Shown: positions 46,265-58,738 of the stretch, piece by piece
Position numbering within the stretch: position 1 is the first letter of the stretch
How the letters are laid out: every line of letters starts with the position of its first letter
Assembly (NCBI RefSeq): GCF_020536995.1
Contig: NC_068356.1
Location: 86,783,441 to 86,847,440 of the forward strand
Length of the DNA stretch: 64,000 nucleotides
Source of the DNA: Dreissena polymorpha
Lineage: Eukaryota > Mollusca > Bivalvia > Myida > Dreissenidae
Direction of reading: 5' to 3'
Notes under the pieces: generated by a model
What the model was told of the DNA's origin: nothing
The model's input: the letters and a program-made list of their open reading frames with translations, nothing else
Databases searched by the model: none
Position numbers and translations under genes: made by a program

Positions 46265-47320
46265 TTAAGGTAGCGCACCCCTAATGATTTCCCGCGATTT
46301 ATTTTACGATCATTGCCGATCTTCAATGATCGGTTATTTCCGAGTGATGCATTTTATATTTTTCAAACTTCGAATTTGATATAATGTTTACGTAATTCCT
46401 TCAGAATACATTATTTTCTCAATAAATATTGACTTTGATCCAAATATCATCTGAAAAAATCGATTTCGTGATTTCTTCAAAGATCGACGAGTCTTTTTAC
46501 CTGTTTACTTATGGATATCTAATTTAAGCTGCCACTATTGTGAAGTTGTCGTGGCCGAGTGGTTAAGGCGATGGACTAGAATTATTTTGGGATCTTCCCG
46601 CGCAGGTTCGAATCCTGCCGACATCGCATACTTTTTGCGACGCGTTTTATTTTTATTCTAACGTAATTTGATTTTATATAGCATATAAGCTATGTTTATT
46701 GTTAAATATGTTGAAATTTTTATGCACATCCTTCAATTTTTAAAATTAAAACAACGTTATGGCTACATTTGGTGATTAACTGCTGAAAATACGAATGATG
46801 CATGTTACATTTTTATTTTTATTTCAAAACGTAAACGGTAAATCTGTCTATTTCGTGGTATTTTTGCTGTATATAGTGTTTCTATAAAAACTAAGTTTAA
46901 AATATAACTTAAATGATACTATTTTGAATTTTATGGCACTTTGTTTTTGACCGACCCAATTTTTACTTGGCTGAAATCACTAACATTTCATGGCACTCTT
47001 CCATAGATAAAAAAATTTTAAAACATAAATGTCTGTAAAAGAATACTTATTTTATCTTGTTTAAACTTTAAACACCTTTACTGCATCTGTACACATCAAC
47101 TGCATGCCCATATTTGGAAATTTGAATGAATTATGGAACTTTTATATACCCAAGGGGTGAAAATAAACTGGACAAAAGCCGAGCGTGGGGGTGGTTTTGA
47201 AAAAATCGGGATATTTTTTTAAAAAGCATGGAAAGCCTACCTACAAATTTGCATGTAGTTCATTGAAATCATGCTGATTAAGAAAATTGATATGTGCCCA
47301 TTAGGAGTGCGCTACCTTAA
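46265..47320. mobile_element. TTAA-flanked element with short TIRs, containing a tRNA-like segment
   Basis: TTAAGGTAGCGCACCCCTAA at the left end faces TTAGGAGTGCGCTACCTTAA at the right. The outer TTAA on both sides suits a piggyBac-like insertion. The 1.05 kb interior has no transposase. At 46545-46626 it holds a tRNA-Ser-like sequence. I recall the GGTAGCGCAC terminus from other bivalve repeats. Confidence 0.7.
46545..46626 (+). tRNA. tRNA-Ser(AGA)-like sequence, probably a pseudogene
   Basis: An 82-nt tRNA-like fold with a good A box (TGGCCGAGTGGTTAAGGCGA) and an exact B box (GGTTCGAATCC). The T stem is intact (GCAGG/CCTGC) and a variable arm GGGATCTTCCC is of the length seen in tRNA-Ser. 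AGA is in the anticodon position. The acceptor stem has one mismatch, but the anticodon stem (ATGGA against TATTT) does not pair. A working tRNA is therefore unlikely. It is a tRNA pseudogene or SINE head inside the TTAA-flanked element, though the Pol III promoter may still work. Confidence 0.55.
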
Positions 47321-47411
47321 TGTTTTGTAAAATAGACTGGTGTTACACATTTATGCTGTGTTCGATTCGTTCAACTTATTGATGAGCATACTCAATTTTA
47401 GTTTATATAGA

Positions 47412-47552
47412 GAATAATAGGTAAGTGTTGATTATAGATCAGGTTATTCATGCAAGGCTTAGAAAACAAAAAGCACGAGCCTTGGCGAGTGCTTTTTCGT
47501 TTTCGTTCCGAGCATGATAAACCTGATCTATAATCAACACTAATCTATTATT
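47412..47552. repeat. Hairpin A: 42-bp outer arms, nested inner stem, shared core
   Basis: Outer arms AGTGTTGATTATAGATCAGG (left) and its complement (right) pair over about 42 bp. Inside, AAGGCTTAGAAAAC leads to a second stem (AAAAAGCAC/GTGCTTTTT) capped by GAGCCTTGGCGA, then CGTTCCGAGC. The core words are shared with hairpin B, but the arms are not. Confidence 0.85.
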
Positions 47553-47555
47553 CTT

Positions 47556-47737
47556 TTTATCCCACTTTTTATTGTGTAAACCTTTTTGTTTAAACAAAAT
47601 TAGTTTAACTGGATAATTTCGCTGGATTTATGACGTCATTTCGTCGAAATATTGACGTCATTTCCTGCCGTTGATTATAGATAATATTTAATCAACGGGG
47701 CTTTAATCAACCAAATTCGCTGTAAAAGTGGGATAAA
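47556..47737. repeat. Spacer bounded by TTTATCCCACTTTT inverted repeats
   Basis: TTTATCCCACTTTT (47557) and AAAAGTGGGATAAA (47724) face each other across about 165 bp. In between lies TGACGTCATTTCGTCGAAAT, resembling the CRE-like motif at 0.67 and 1.0 kb. The same GGGATAAAT/ATTTATCCC words border hairpin B, so the hairpins and spacer are related. Confidence 0.6.
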
Positions 47738-47741
47738 TAGA

Positions 47742-47880
47742 GAATACTAGGTCGGTGCCGAATAAAGCAAAGTTTATTTTGCGAGGCTTAGAAAATCTGA
47801 ACCACGAGCCTTGGCGAGTGGTTCAGATTTTCGTGCCGAGCAAGATAAACTTTGCTTTATTCGGCACCGACCTAGTATTC
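47742..47880. repeat. Hairpin B: 41-bp outer arms, nested inner stem, shared core
   Basis: Outer arms TAGGTCGGTGCCGAATAAAG... and complement pair over 41 bp with one mismatch. The core is GCGAGGCTTAG, then an inner stem (AAAATCTGAACCAC with its exact complement) capped by GAGCCTTGGCGA, then CGTGCCGAGC. Unlike the core, both stems differ in sequence from those of hairpin A. Confidence 0.88.
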
Positions 47881-47892
47881 GATTTATCCCAT

Positions 47893-50636
47893 CAATTTTC
47901 TTAGTCGTAAATTATTTCTTTAAACATAGAATAGGAAAATCGAACTAGACGGAAAATCCCAAAGATATTTTAAGCAAACATTGTTCATTATTTTAATCGT
48001 GTCGAGCCTAATACATTACAAAAAGATCAGTAACCAACCTGTTTTTCGTTTATCATACCTCTACGTCCCCGATTTTTAAGAAATAATGAAAAAAAGACAC
48101 TAAACAACTGCATCTTTAGCGTGAAACAACATGCATTGTGTCGTATGACGTATTAATAATGACGTCACGAGTACGCGCACTTAATATTTGTAAATAATGT
48201 TTATTTGCTTTTTGAGTTGCATTATGTGTAAAAACTATATTACATCTTGGTATCAAATTGTTTGTTTTGTTAAATCTGATTCGATTTTACAAAAATGATT
48301 ACTTTATAGTTGATTCCGAGTAATATGAACATTCTTCGCCGCGCGTGACAGCTATATTTCAGCACTGCTGAAATAAAGGTAAATTTATTCCACAGTGGTT
48401 TATTTCGACAATGCACGTCTGATGATGGGATAAAAGTTATTCGTGTGCTAACATACGTTATGCTAGCAATATCATGCACAGACAGAAATAATAAAATGAA
48501 TATTCATTAATAGTGACCAAATCTACAACACACAATTAATACGTAGGTGTAAGACTAAATTATTATTTACAATTACAGGTGTACGTTGTTTCGTAACAAC
48601 GTTTTACAAAGAAATGAAACATGTTAACGTATGATAAATTAGATTAGTTTTGATATCCCAACATGCATCAGGCAAGGATTAACTCGTTTAAGTTTTTATT
48701 AATTACAACAATTCAATTTAAAAGTATGGAACAAAATTACATTTGAAGTTTATTTCTGGTAATTATATTCTGCTTATTCATAATTAAAGAAAAGAAATAT
48801 AATTTCTCTTAAAATCCACAAATAAAATTATATTTGTAATAAATTACAACATTATTTCATATACATCCTTTACAAATTATTCGTGTTCCAAAATAAATAT
48901 GGTGTCATACAATTAACATGCATAAGACACCTATTTACACAATTTATTTTTGATGTTATAATGGTTCTTCATTAGCTTCGACGGATAATTTATGTTTTTA
49001 TATCTGTTTATATTATACAACATAACAAATAAAAGAGAATTACTTTACAGTAATATATTGAAAATAAAAACTGGCTTTTTTGTTGCTTTATATTACAACA
49101 TATAAAAGACACACTTGTACTTCCATTCTGTTGGATGCGTTTTCATATCCCAGCATGTTGTATGCCAAGATATTCATTTTCTAATTTTATAAAGTGATCT
49201 TTTATTTTTTTTAAATCAAATCAATTTACATGTTTGGTTTCTTTGTTTGCATCATACGTGTACACTTATTAATTGCATTAAATGCCAAAGACGTGCAAAA
49301 TAAAGCAAACGTATCAAATATCATGTAAGCGTTTACAACATCGTCCTAGAACACCTATTTCACGCCAGTGTGTCTTTCATTGTTAAATGTTCTCTACACA
49401 CAACAAGTATAAGTATTCAAATCATAAAATAATATAATAATGCTTTGTATTGCATCAGTTATGAAATATTATTTTGATATATTACATTTCACAATTCATG
49501 TCATTTCAAAAAAGTCCATTGAATGAAAATAAACAAAAATTACACATAATAACACTGAGAATGTTTTTTAAAAACTATCTAATATACTGGTGAAAGATAG
49601 CTGGAAAACAAAGTCAGAAACGCCCAATTCCAAATGGTTTCCATTTAAATATATTTTTTTCATTCAGGAGTGCTTAAAATTATATTATTTCATTTAGTAA
49701 AATTTAACAGTTTTTAACGCAAATGCGACCTTTAATATGATGCTGTTGATATATTATAAGTGTTCAAGCATACATTCTGGTACGCTAAAAAGGAAATATG
49801 TACCAAAAAAATTGTTGCAGTTATTTACATCATAAATGTGTGCCGCCTTTATACAACAAGTGATACATGTATATGTGATAATACATTTGAAATAACATTG
49901 TCATATATCACACACGCTAAAAATTTTATAAATGAATCATTATTATTTTAGTTCCAGATAGTTGGTTTCAAGCATTCCACGTAAACCAATTTATATATAA
50001 AAAAGTATACATATATATAATTAAGTGCTAAACTCAAATAATGTTGTTGTAATATGATTGGTCTCATTAAAACGTAGAGATGTGTCATTAAATATTTCAA
50101 TTCTAAGATGAGAGTACAACGAAAGAAAAGAACGCGTTTTCTAAATAAATAAAAGTAAAGCAACGTACAGTATACTACTAGCAACATAAATGTATAAGTA
50201 AAACATGAATAAAATGCAGACAGAAGCTGGTTGTGATTAAAAGAAAATTAATGGTCAATGGTACATATATAAGATATAAATTATAAACACAACTCTAAGT
50301 TTTAAATTGGAAATTAAAATGTAGTTTACAAAAGGTTATAAAAAAAAAATCAATGAATAATGATGTAAATATATATTTATAAACACACTTTTGAAATAAT
50401 TTCAAAGTTATTCCAGGAAATTTCTATTAGGTGATGAAACAAAAAAAAATCAACGTTGAAGCACTGTTTGATATGTTGTTAAAGAACACATAAGAAACAG
50501 TGTTAAAAGTTAATTGTGAAAGGCTTAACAAAAGGACAATACGGTTGTATTAAGCAGAAAAAATAATTTAACTACATTCTTAGCAGCTTACTTTCATTGA
50601 ATGTTGCTCTAGCTCCACTCGATCCTCTTGCTCCTC
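47893..50636. other. AT-rich non-coding stretch
   Basis: Very AT-rich. Short frames at 48270, 49760 and 49948 lack domains. No RNA gene or mobile element recognised. Confidence 0.5.
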
Positions 50637-50815
50637 TTACTTCTCTTGATCCTCTTGCTCCTCTTGATTCTCTTGATCAGCATGATACTCTTGCTCCTCG
50701 TGATACTCATGTTTCTCTTGATCCTCTGGATTCTCTTGATCCTTTTGCTTCTCTTCCTTCTCTTGCATCTCCAGAAACTCTTGATACCATAGATCATCTA
50801 GATACTGAAAGATCC
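50637..50815 (-). CDS. Possible terminal exon with acidic Gln/Glu/Asp repeats
   Basis: Minus strand: TTTGTTTCTTTAG is a good splice acceptor just before 50815. From there a frame reads IFQYLDDLWYQEFLEMQEKE followed by degenerate EDQE/KDQE units to a stop at 50637. The DNA is a 9-bp-based low-complexity repeat, so an open frame is easily produced, but the non-repetitive start, the acceptor and the strand shared with the exons at 56.6-63 kb favour a real 3' exon. Function is unknown. Confidence 0.35.
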
Positions 50816-51079
50816 CTAAAGAAACAAATCGAGATTAGTTTTGAAATGTGTAAATAAACTAAAAATAGTGTATGACTCATAAATCGAATATGTAAATGCA
50901 CGCATTTATTATTGGTTTATAACATCTTTAATGTGTGTGTCAAAGTGTGTCCGAAAAAATATATGATTATTGTGTGAGCTCTCATAAAACATTTAAATTA
51001 AAGGGTACTTTGTTGATATTCAATAAAATGTTGTTTTATTGGAAATATTGCCATGTTCCTTTCATGTTTCTTGCCGAAA

Positions 51080-52390
51080 AACAAACTATAAACTAGATAT
51101 TAAACAAACGCATACAATTTTCGTCTTGTTCTAAAGTAAAAAAAAACATTCAGTGCGTTTAAAGGATGTTTGTAAACCTGGATCATGTATTGTGTATATC
51201 TTCGCATCTATGCGGTTCACAAAAAATACAAACATATCGACAATGATAACATGCAGTAAACGTCGTATACACAATGTAACACATATTTCATATTCATAAA
51301 CTAGTGCACTTGTGCGCGTATGTCATTTTCCACTAAAAAGAGCTACAATTCATTTTTAAAGGACGTCAGCTCAATGACAAAGGATGATTTTTGTGGTTTT
51401 TGAAAGATTCATTCAATTGTGTATGTTTTTGAAAGTGCTCGGTGCGTACGATAAGTACACACCTTGTATAGTAACTTAGCAAAGCTAGCAAACGGGCGCA
51501 ACGTGTTTAATATATTTTTGATGACGTGAGACTAGGGTTAGGTAACGAATAGTAGTAGCCCCTACGAATGCTGTGATGAGCAACAGCGTGTATATTCAGG
51601 AGAACAAAAGTTTTGATTTATTATTTCCAAGACCTTTAATAGTGTTGCGATATACTTATGCGATGTTTAATTCAATTTGACTTCAATTATTTATGGTATT
51701 TTCGCAATTTGTTGACTTGTATCTCGAAGGTAATTTGTTGTGTTTTTTGCAATCTTATTTTTTAGAAATTCTACGAACGAAGAGGCCGCAGCCTACACGG
51801 AGGGTTAAGGGCTCGTTTCTATGCAGTGCCTTATAAAAGTGTCAACTCTAGATTGGTGATAAAAACAACAACAGTGCGATTGCTTTTTGGCCTTACCCAA
51901 AGAGCAGTACAATACCATATTATATAATTTATAATCATCCCCATCATCTTTATCTTATCAACGGATGATCATCATCAGATCATTAACGTCAACATCAGTG
52001 TCTTGTTCTTATTTTTTCTCACTGTATCACCATCATATGCAACAATTTCAACATACCATACCAATACCATACTGTTTATTATAGACGGTTTTGTATTTGT
52101 TGCTGTTTTTTTACCCGTGGGTAAGCAGGTTAGTCCCAGGGTCAATTTCAAATAGCAGGGAACACATGAAACGCTTGTTAAATCTGTTTTTTTGTTTTGT
52201 TTACTACAACTTGGCCTGAGTTTGCATTCTCGTCGATTGCGTAATGCGAAATGGTGAATACTTAACATTATTAAATAGACATTTAAGATATGTTATTCCA
52301 CTTTGTTCTTAGATCCTTTATATAAATCCATCGCTCCCATCTGGACGAATGCCACCGTGCCGATTTCCCGCCAACCCTGTACTATGGTCA
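51080..52390. repeat. Segmental duplication, copy 1 (pair at 55620-56740)
   Basis: Shares order and sequence with 55620-56740: ACTATAAACTAGATATTARA, GATGAGCAACAGCGTGTATA, GAGGCCGCAGCCTACACGGA and ACGGATGATCATCATCAGAT occur in both. Identity is roughly 85-90% with indels. It includes the 3' end of an exon (see 52318-52376). Confidence 0.8.
52318..52376 (-). pseudogene. Decayed paralogue of the terminal exon at 56621-56734
   Basis: The minus strand ends RPDGSDGFI and a stop, matching RPKGSDGFV and stop at the end of the terminal exon in the other duplication copy. The upstream half of that exon is not recognisable here. A CAG at 52379-52377 could be an acceptor but gives a different phase. Most likely a paralogous 3' end that has lost function. 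Confidence 0.4.
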
Positions 52391-53510
52391 TCGCATAATT
52401 TCATCGTTAACATATGTAATTATTATGTTAAAGCGCAGATTTCTTGTAAGAGTTAGACAATAACACACAGCAAAGCTTTGCCGGACGCCATCATCCCGAT
52501 GCCGTCAAAACGCTCCAAGAGCTTTGACCAAATAGCTATAATGCGGCTAAAGACGATAACAAACAGCCGACCCAGGTCTGCCGTTTGTTTTCGTTTATAT
52601 TACATATAACCCTATTTTGCGCATTGACTAAAATGTATTTGCGAACTAGCTTTCCGTAATTCTATTTTCATTCAATTGAATATGCAATTTATGACGTATC
52701 TCTTTTGACGTAATTATTGTGACGAAACATACCAGTTTAAGCCATACTCTCTGGATATTAAGGACGATCATTTGGACCTGGGTGAGTTATTTAAAAGAAC
52801 ATTTATGTTTTAAAGCATCGAACGAATCCAAAACACTTTTCCGGATTGTGTGCTTGTCATGCATAATTGACAATGTCGAAAGAGTTTAAAATTAAACAAA
52901 TCGCTCCGACCAATCATTGAATTTCGTAAATCCTCGATTAGCGCTCGATACTAACGTTGCCAATTGATTGTTTGGTTGAAAATAAATTTTGATTTAGGGA
53001 GGCAACAACATATTACGCGGTGTTATTTTATTGGGATCTGCATTGGATTAAAACTGTTTTTATGTTAATCGTTATGTTAACTAAAAGTCTCCTATTTAAT
53101 CTCAAAGAATGTCCTCAATCTTTTCTACAGTACGGTTTCCAGCTCCCTAATGAAGTGGATGGAATAACAGTCTTATAAAATATTGCCAAATCTTAACATA
53201 GTTAACAAAACCTAAAGACATCGCATTGAAATGCAGTTAGGTTGACGTCGGGTTAATGTTACTGCTTCAAAAAAGACATTATTTCGTAAAAAAATCGATA
53301 ATGAAAAGCACGTCCGTAATGCATCTTGTAACATGAATACCTTGTTTCAAGACCTTGTTCGGGATTGGGTATGGCATGTCATGGGTCAAAATAAAGAGTA
53401 CCGTTTATAAAAAGGAGAAACAAACTCAAAAAAGTAATGATTCACCGATGGTATTTCTCTCTTTGCAAAGTTTGTTTTACGATGATCATCAGATTCAATT
53501 TCAGCAAACT

Positions 53511-53775
<265 letters not shown>

Positions 53776-54512
53776 ACTGTATTAAGGGCGTCGGACAATT
53801 GAATATTTAAACGGCGGGCCATAAAATATGTACGCCAAAGAAAATAACGGTACTTGAAATGTAAAAGACTGGTTGATATCGAAATCTTAATTTGTTATCT
53901 ATTTCTTTCCCAATGGCGGGCGGATAGACGGTCGCACAGACGAAGAGATGGATAGACCGATAGACAAAAGACACATTGATAAATAAATAGCCACATATAT
54001 ATATATAAATACACGGAAACATATATACAAATACGTATTCTTTTACAGATACTTATATAGATGAATAATGCACAAATTAATAACAAGATATATATGGAAC
54101 ATAAACAGAAATGCAAACATACTCGTATTAATGTCGTCCATTTCGTCTCCACCGATTACCTCGCTTTTCACGATAGGTTGCCTATAAATAATATTTTTAT
54201 CAATTATTTCTTAATTAAAACAGTTAAAACGGTTATCTGGAAAACAATAATAATTCGACATATACTTATTGATGTTTGGTAGATAAAAAGATTTCATTGA
54301 ATTTTTGTGTTTTAATATTGAAAAGTAAAACGGAAATAATTGAAACATTGTGCAATCTGATCGATAAGAGACCATGGTGAAAGTAAAAGCAGAAGTTAAT
54401 TGCCATTGAAGACAATTTATATCAGATGTTTGTATTTCAGATTGAGAATTCTTAAATCGATTTGATTGGAAGATACACTTCTTACAGTGCGGATCAAATA
54501 GAAAATCAACAA

Positions 54513-54598
54513 TTACTGCACTATTTCCTCGTGATCCGTTAAATAACACCCATTCTTCATATCATGCTCGTGGTAAGAGGCCGTGGCAACATCAGCTC
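54513..54598 (-). CDS. Possible terminal exon, 27 residues
   Basis: Minus strand: GCCTATTTTGTTCAG is a good acceptor ahead of 54598. The frame ADVATASYHEHDMKNGCYLT then DHEEIVQ and stop is hydrophilic and coding-like. It shares strand and spacing with the exons to its right and may be an alternative 3' end or part of the paralogue whose tail lies at 52.3 kb. Its phase differs from the phase-0 exons. Confidence 0.3.
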
Positions 54599-55619
54599 CT
54601 GAACAAAATAGGCAAATGAAAATCAATTTAACGTATTCAAATTAAAACGTTACTGATCATGAAAGTATTAATTTTAAATTAATAATGACGTCATTGTTTT
54701 CCAAGCACCTTAATTTCGCACCGATAATTAGTGACGTAATAATTTTGCGCACACGTTGATAGAACTGAACACATGATTCGTATGCCTCCATGTAGAAGTT
54801 CGAGGTTGCCTGTTTGTATTGAAATTACATCTTATATAGTATTTGTGCTTTTATTATAAGACTTGAATTGAATATTTCTTTATTACAATGGTATGTAAAC
54901 AGTCTGGGCAATTACGTTTAATTTATTCATAAATGTCGTCGGCATTAATATACATTGGAATTAGACCTAATTTTTCACAAACTCAACACATGAAATGCAA
55001 ACGCTTCCTATGCAGTTGTTTGTGCCAATGCTCAATGTTATTGTTTATAACTTTGTCAAGCATAGTCGGTATTTCAGTGTTGAGTTTAATAAACAGTTGA
55101 CTTTAGCACAAAAAAATCATTTGCACGGGTGTATTTTGCCTCATATATACTGACCTAATTCAGGATATAAAGCATTGTATGTGATAAAACCAACGAAAAA
55201 GAAAGAAAACACTGGCCAGACACCGATTTCTTGCGAAATGTATCAGCATATAACGCACAAATTATAAAAATAGAAAAATAAGTAACATTGATTAAAAATG
55301 TGTATGCTAATGAAACAAGCAGTTTTTTTCGCCACAAATCACATTGCATATTTTGTCTAGTTCTTTATAAAGTTTGGGCACATTTGAGACTGATTCAAAA
55401 AACAGATAACCTTTTATCTTTTAATAATTTAGCGTGTATCTTAAGTGTAGTAATATGTTTAGCTACATAACATCCTAGCAATATATATTGCGCATTATGT
55501 GCAATTTACGCACCTAGGAAATAATAGATATGCAGATTATTATTCAAGACCAGCATTATTTTCTTAGAATTATTAGTTTAATTCCAATGGCAAATTCAAT
55601 TATTAAAGCATTTTTGCTT

Positions 55620-55912
55620 TACTATAAACTAGATATTAGACAGATGCATAATTTTTTTCCTATTGTTTAAAACTAATAAAAAAAACATTCAATGCGTGTG
55701 AAGGATATTTGTTAACTTGGATCATGTAGTGTTTATATCTTCGATGTCGTAAGACTACTGGTAGGTAACGAAAAAAAAGTAGCCCCCACGAATATTTGGT
55801 GATGAGCAACAGCGTGTATATTCAGGAGAAAAGGTTTTGCTATATTATTTCTTATACCTTTAATGGTGTGGCAATATATTAACAGCGATGTTTTATTCAT
55901 AGACTGCAATTA

Positions 55913-56011
<99 letters not shown>

Positions 56012-56740
56012 TTATTTATTTTTTTATTTTTTTTTTCGCCATTTCATGAATTGTATCACGAAGATCTTAATCTTATTGTTGCGAAATTCTACAAAAAAAA
56101 GAGGCCGCAGCCTACACGGACGGTAAAGGGCTCCTTTCTATGCAGTACATTATAAAAGTGTGAACCCTAGGTTGGTGTTAAAAACAACAGTGCAATTGCT
56201 TTTTGGCCTTCCTCAAAGAGCAATACAATGCTACATTATATAATTTGTAATTATCACCATCATTATCCAATCAACGGATGATCATCATCAGATCATCCAC
56301 GTCAACATCATTGTCTTCATCTTCTTGTTTTGCACTTTATCATATACAACAATTTCATCATACCAAACCCTCAGCTGTTTTTTATGGACGGCTTTGTAGT
56401 TGTTGTTTTTTACCCGTGGGTAAGCAGGTTAGTCCCAGAGTCAATTTCAAATAGCAAAGAAGACATGAAACGCTTGTTAAATCTGTTGTTTTTGTTGGGG
56501 CTGTTGTTGTTCACTACAACCTGACCCTGAGTTTGCATTCTGGTTGATGGCGTCATGCGAAATGGTGAATATTTTAATATTATTAAATATATATTTTATT
56601 CCATTTCGTTCATTATTCCCTTATACAAATCCATCGCTACCTTTCGGACGAAGATACTCCTCGTCGTCTAATAAACGTCTTGAAATTGGTTCGTACTGCA
56701 ATATTCCGACGGATGGAGCACTTGTCTGTGTCTCCTGAAA
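55620..56740. repeat. Segmental duplication, copy 2, with TA array
   Basis: Pair of 51080-52390. A TA/TTTA microsatellite at 55916-56030 is specific to this copy. The 3' part contains the intact terminal exon. Confidence 0.8.
56621..56734 (-). CDS. Terminal exon of the tandem-exon gene
   Basis: The acceptor TTGTGTTTTCAG|GAG precedes 38 codons ending in TAA: ETQTSAPSVGILQYEPISRR, then LLDDEEYLRPKGSDGFV. The first 20 residues match the repeated exon (ETQTSVPSVGIYQYEPISRR), after which it diverges and stops. The exon starts in phase 0, as do the upstream ones. YEPI and EEYLRP are tyrosine motifs of the kind seen in receptor cytoplasmic tails. No domain family is recognised. Confidence 0.6.
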   Translation of the reverse strand, partial: ETQTSAPSVGILQYEPISRRLLDDEEYLRPKGSDGFV

Positions 56741-58582
56741 ACACAATGTAGTGTTGTGTAGCCTTTTAAATGAAGTCTTATTTATTTGTTCTTGATATGA
56801 CGTATCCAAGATCATCAACTAAGTTATGAAGAAGTAATTTGAATTCAGATACCACGCTTAATTGAACCAGCATAAAAACAACAGATCTTAAGCAAATGCA
56901 GTCAAATTTTTGTATGACCTTAAAAAACAGGTATCAACTGTTAGGCCACCGAAACTTCGTGCGGAAGTTGTAGGTCAGTTACGCAAGGGTCAGTGTCAAG
57001 GTCGTACTTAACGTCAACATTGTTAGCGTTGTTTCTCGTGTGCAGTTGATGTCTGCGAAATCTTGTAATGATTTTCACTGCACTTTGCTACAATATTGTT
57101 ATGACTCATGTCTTTCCTTTTATCCAAGAAGACGAAAGAACGGTAATGTATAACAGTTTATTGCTAAACGCATTGTTTTCATTTATGTCCCCTATATTAC
57201 CTATTTATCAATGTTTAAGTTAGAATGTTAACATAAGGCATCATGGTTGATAAATCAGCATATAAATCATGAACATAAATAATACTTAAGTCTTTAAAAA
57301 TGAAAATCTCTTTACTTTACTACACAAACTTCGGGTTAAAAAAATGTCCGTGTTATTGTATAGCTCAAACGTTATAGTAAATTTAATAAAACTTTTCATG
57401 CAAACCATCTTATCTGAAATCCGCCTTTTAAATAAATTAAATGATCTTTCGTCAGTTTTAGAATTTTGAGTGTCCTTTGGCCGAAAAAGAGCCCTACTTA
57501 TATACTTAAGGGGGGCCGAAGGCCGAGGCAGGTGGCCGATGGCCGAAACATGTGGCCAATGGCCGTGGCCGTTGCCGAAAATACAGAGAATGAGCGCTAA
57601 ATGTGCCGAAAATATGACGTCACGGCCTATTATGGCATCATCAAACAAGCGAATACTTGAATATTCATGTAAAGAATGGAATTATACGGCTACAAAGTTT
57701 ATAAACACTTACATAAACATGGATCGTATACATCGTTAGTGAAAAAAGTGTTATTCTTAAGTAATTTAAACAACAAATGACTGTGTCAACACAAAAATAG
57801 ACTGGTTACTTTTCCTTCAGAACGGCTTAAAGACAATGTAAAAACATGTTTTGTAATGTAAAATGTAAACAACATAGATACATGTCAAAACAACATGTTT
57901 TGAATGGGAATTGGAGGACAGGCTATCCTGGCGTTCATGAACAGATATGGCCTGTCGTGGCCTTTAAGGGGCAGCAAATTGGTACGACTTAAACTAGTTT
58001 TAACAGGTAAGTGAACATTACATATTTAACTAAACACGATAATGCTGGGGCATTACAATATTGATGCCACGTAAATGATAGTCAGAGAATATGAGTAAGT
58101 AATGAGCTAAAGGTAAACTAACTCTTTAAGTTTTAAACGTTTAGTCTCCTATTGCATATTTGCTTTCTAACCCAAATACTCATTGCATGTTTAAAAAAAA
58201 TGTTACCAAGCATACGTCAAGGACGATAAGAACCACTGGTGTTGCTCGGATTGGCTTTACCTTAAACATTCCTCTTTCTGACGTAATGTAGTCAACGCTT
58301 GAGTATTAAAATATTTCTTTATGTCCTAACCACAATGTGTACAAGCAAAAGCGCATTGTAAAACACGAATTTATTACGGTAGATTATTGATGAAGCGATT
58401 ATATGTTTGCAATGTATACAATTAACTTTGCTATATGAAAAAAAACCTAATACTGAAGATCCGAAATTGATATGGAATAGTTAACGTTGAAAACCAATTG
58501 AATCTAAATCAAACAGCGGTTCTATTGTATATATCCTTGAACGTTAGTACGATTTTACCTTAAATAATGTTATATGACTGAC

Positions 58583-58738
58583 CTGTTCAGTGCAACCGGA
58601 TACGGATTGAAGATACTCTTTGACGTTATCAATGTTCCTTGTATGTTCCATCGGAAACAATGTACGCGGAAACGATGTACGTCTTGAAATTGGTTCGTAC
58701 TGATATATTCCGACGGATGGAACACTTGTCTGTGTCTC
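58583..58738 (-). CDS. Repeated 52-codon exon, copy 1
   Basis: Acceptor TGTGTTTTCAG|GAG at the upper end and donor CAG|GTCAGT at the lower end bracket exactly 156 bp in phase 0. It reads ETQTSVPSVGIYQYEPISRR, TSFPRTLFPMEHTRNIDNVK, EYLQSVSGCTEQ. The symmetric phase means copies can be added or skipped without a frameshift. There is no transmembrane segment or known domain. QYEPI and EYLQSV resemble SH2-type docking tyrosines, which is inference. Confidence 0.65.

Noticed and set aside
50609-50797. Basic Lys/Arg/Ile repeat protein on the minus strand
   Set aside because: It is the wrong-frame translation of a low-complexity repeat; the frame with an acceptor and a non-repetitive start is a better candidate.
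57470-57739. 89-codon frame duplicated identically at 60653-60922
   Set aside because: Identity follows from the recent DNA duplication and extends through flanking non-coding sequence. The peptide is dominated by GGCCGA-word translation, so it is not evidence of a gene.
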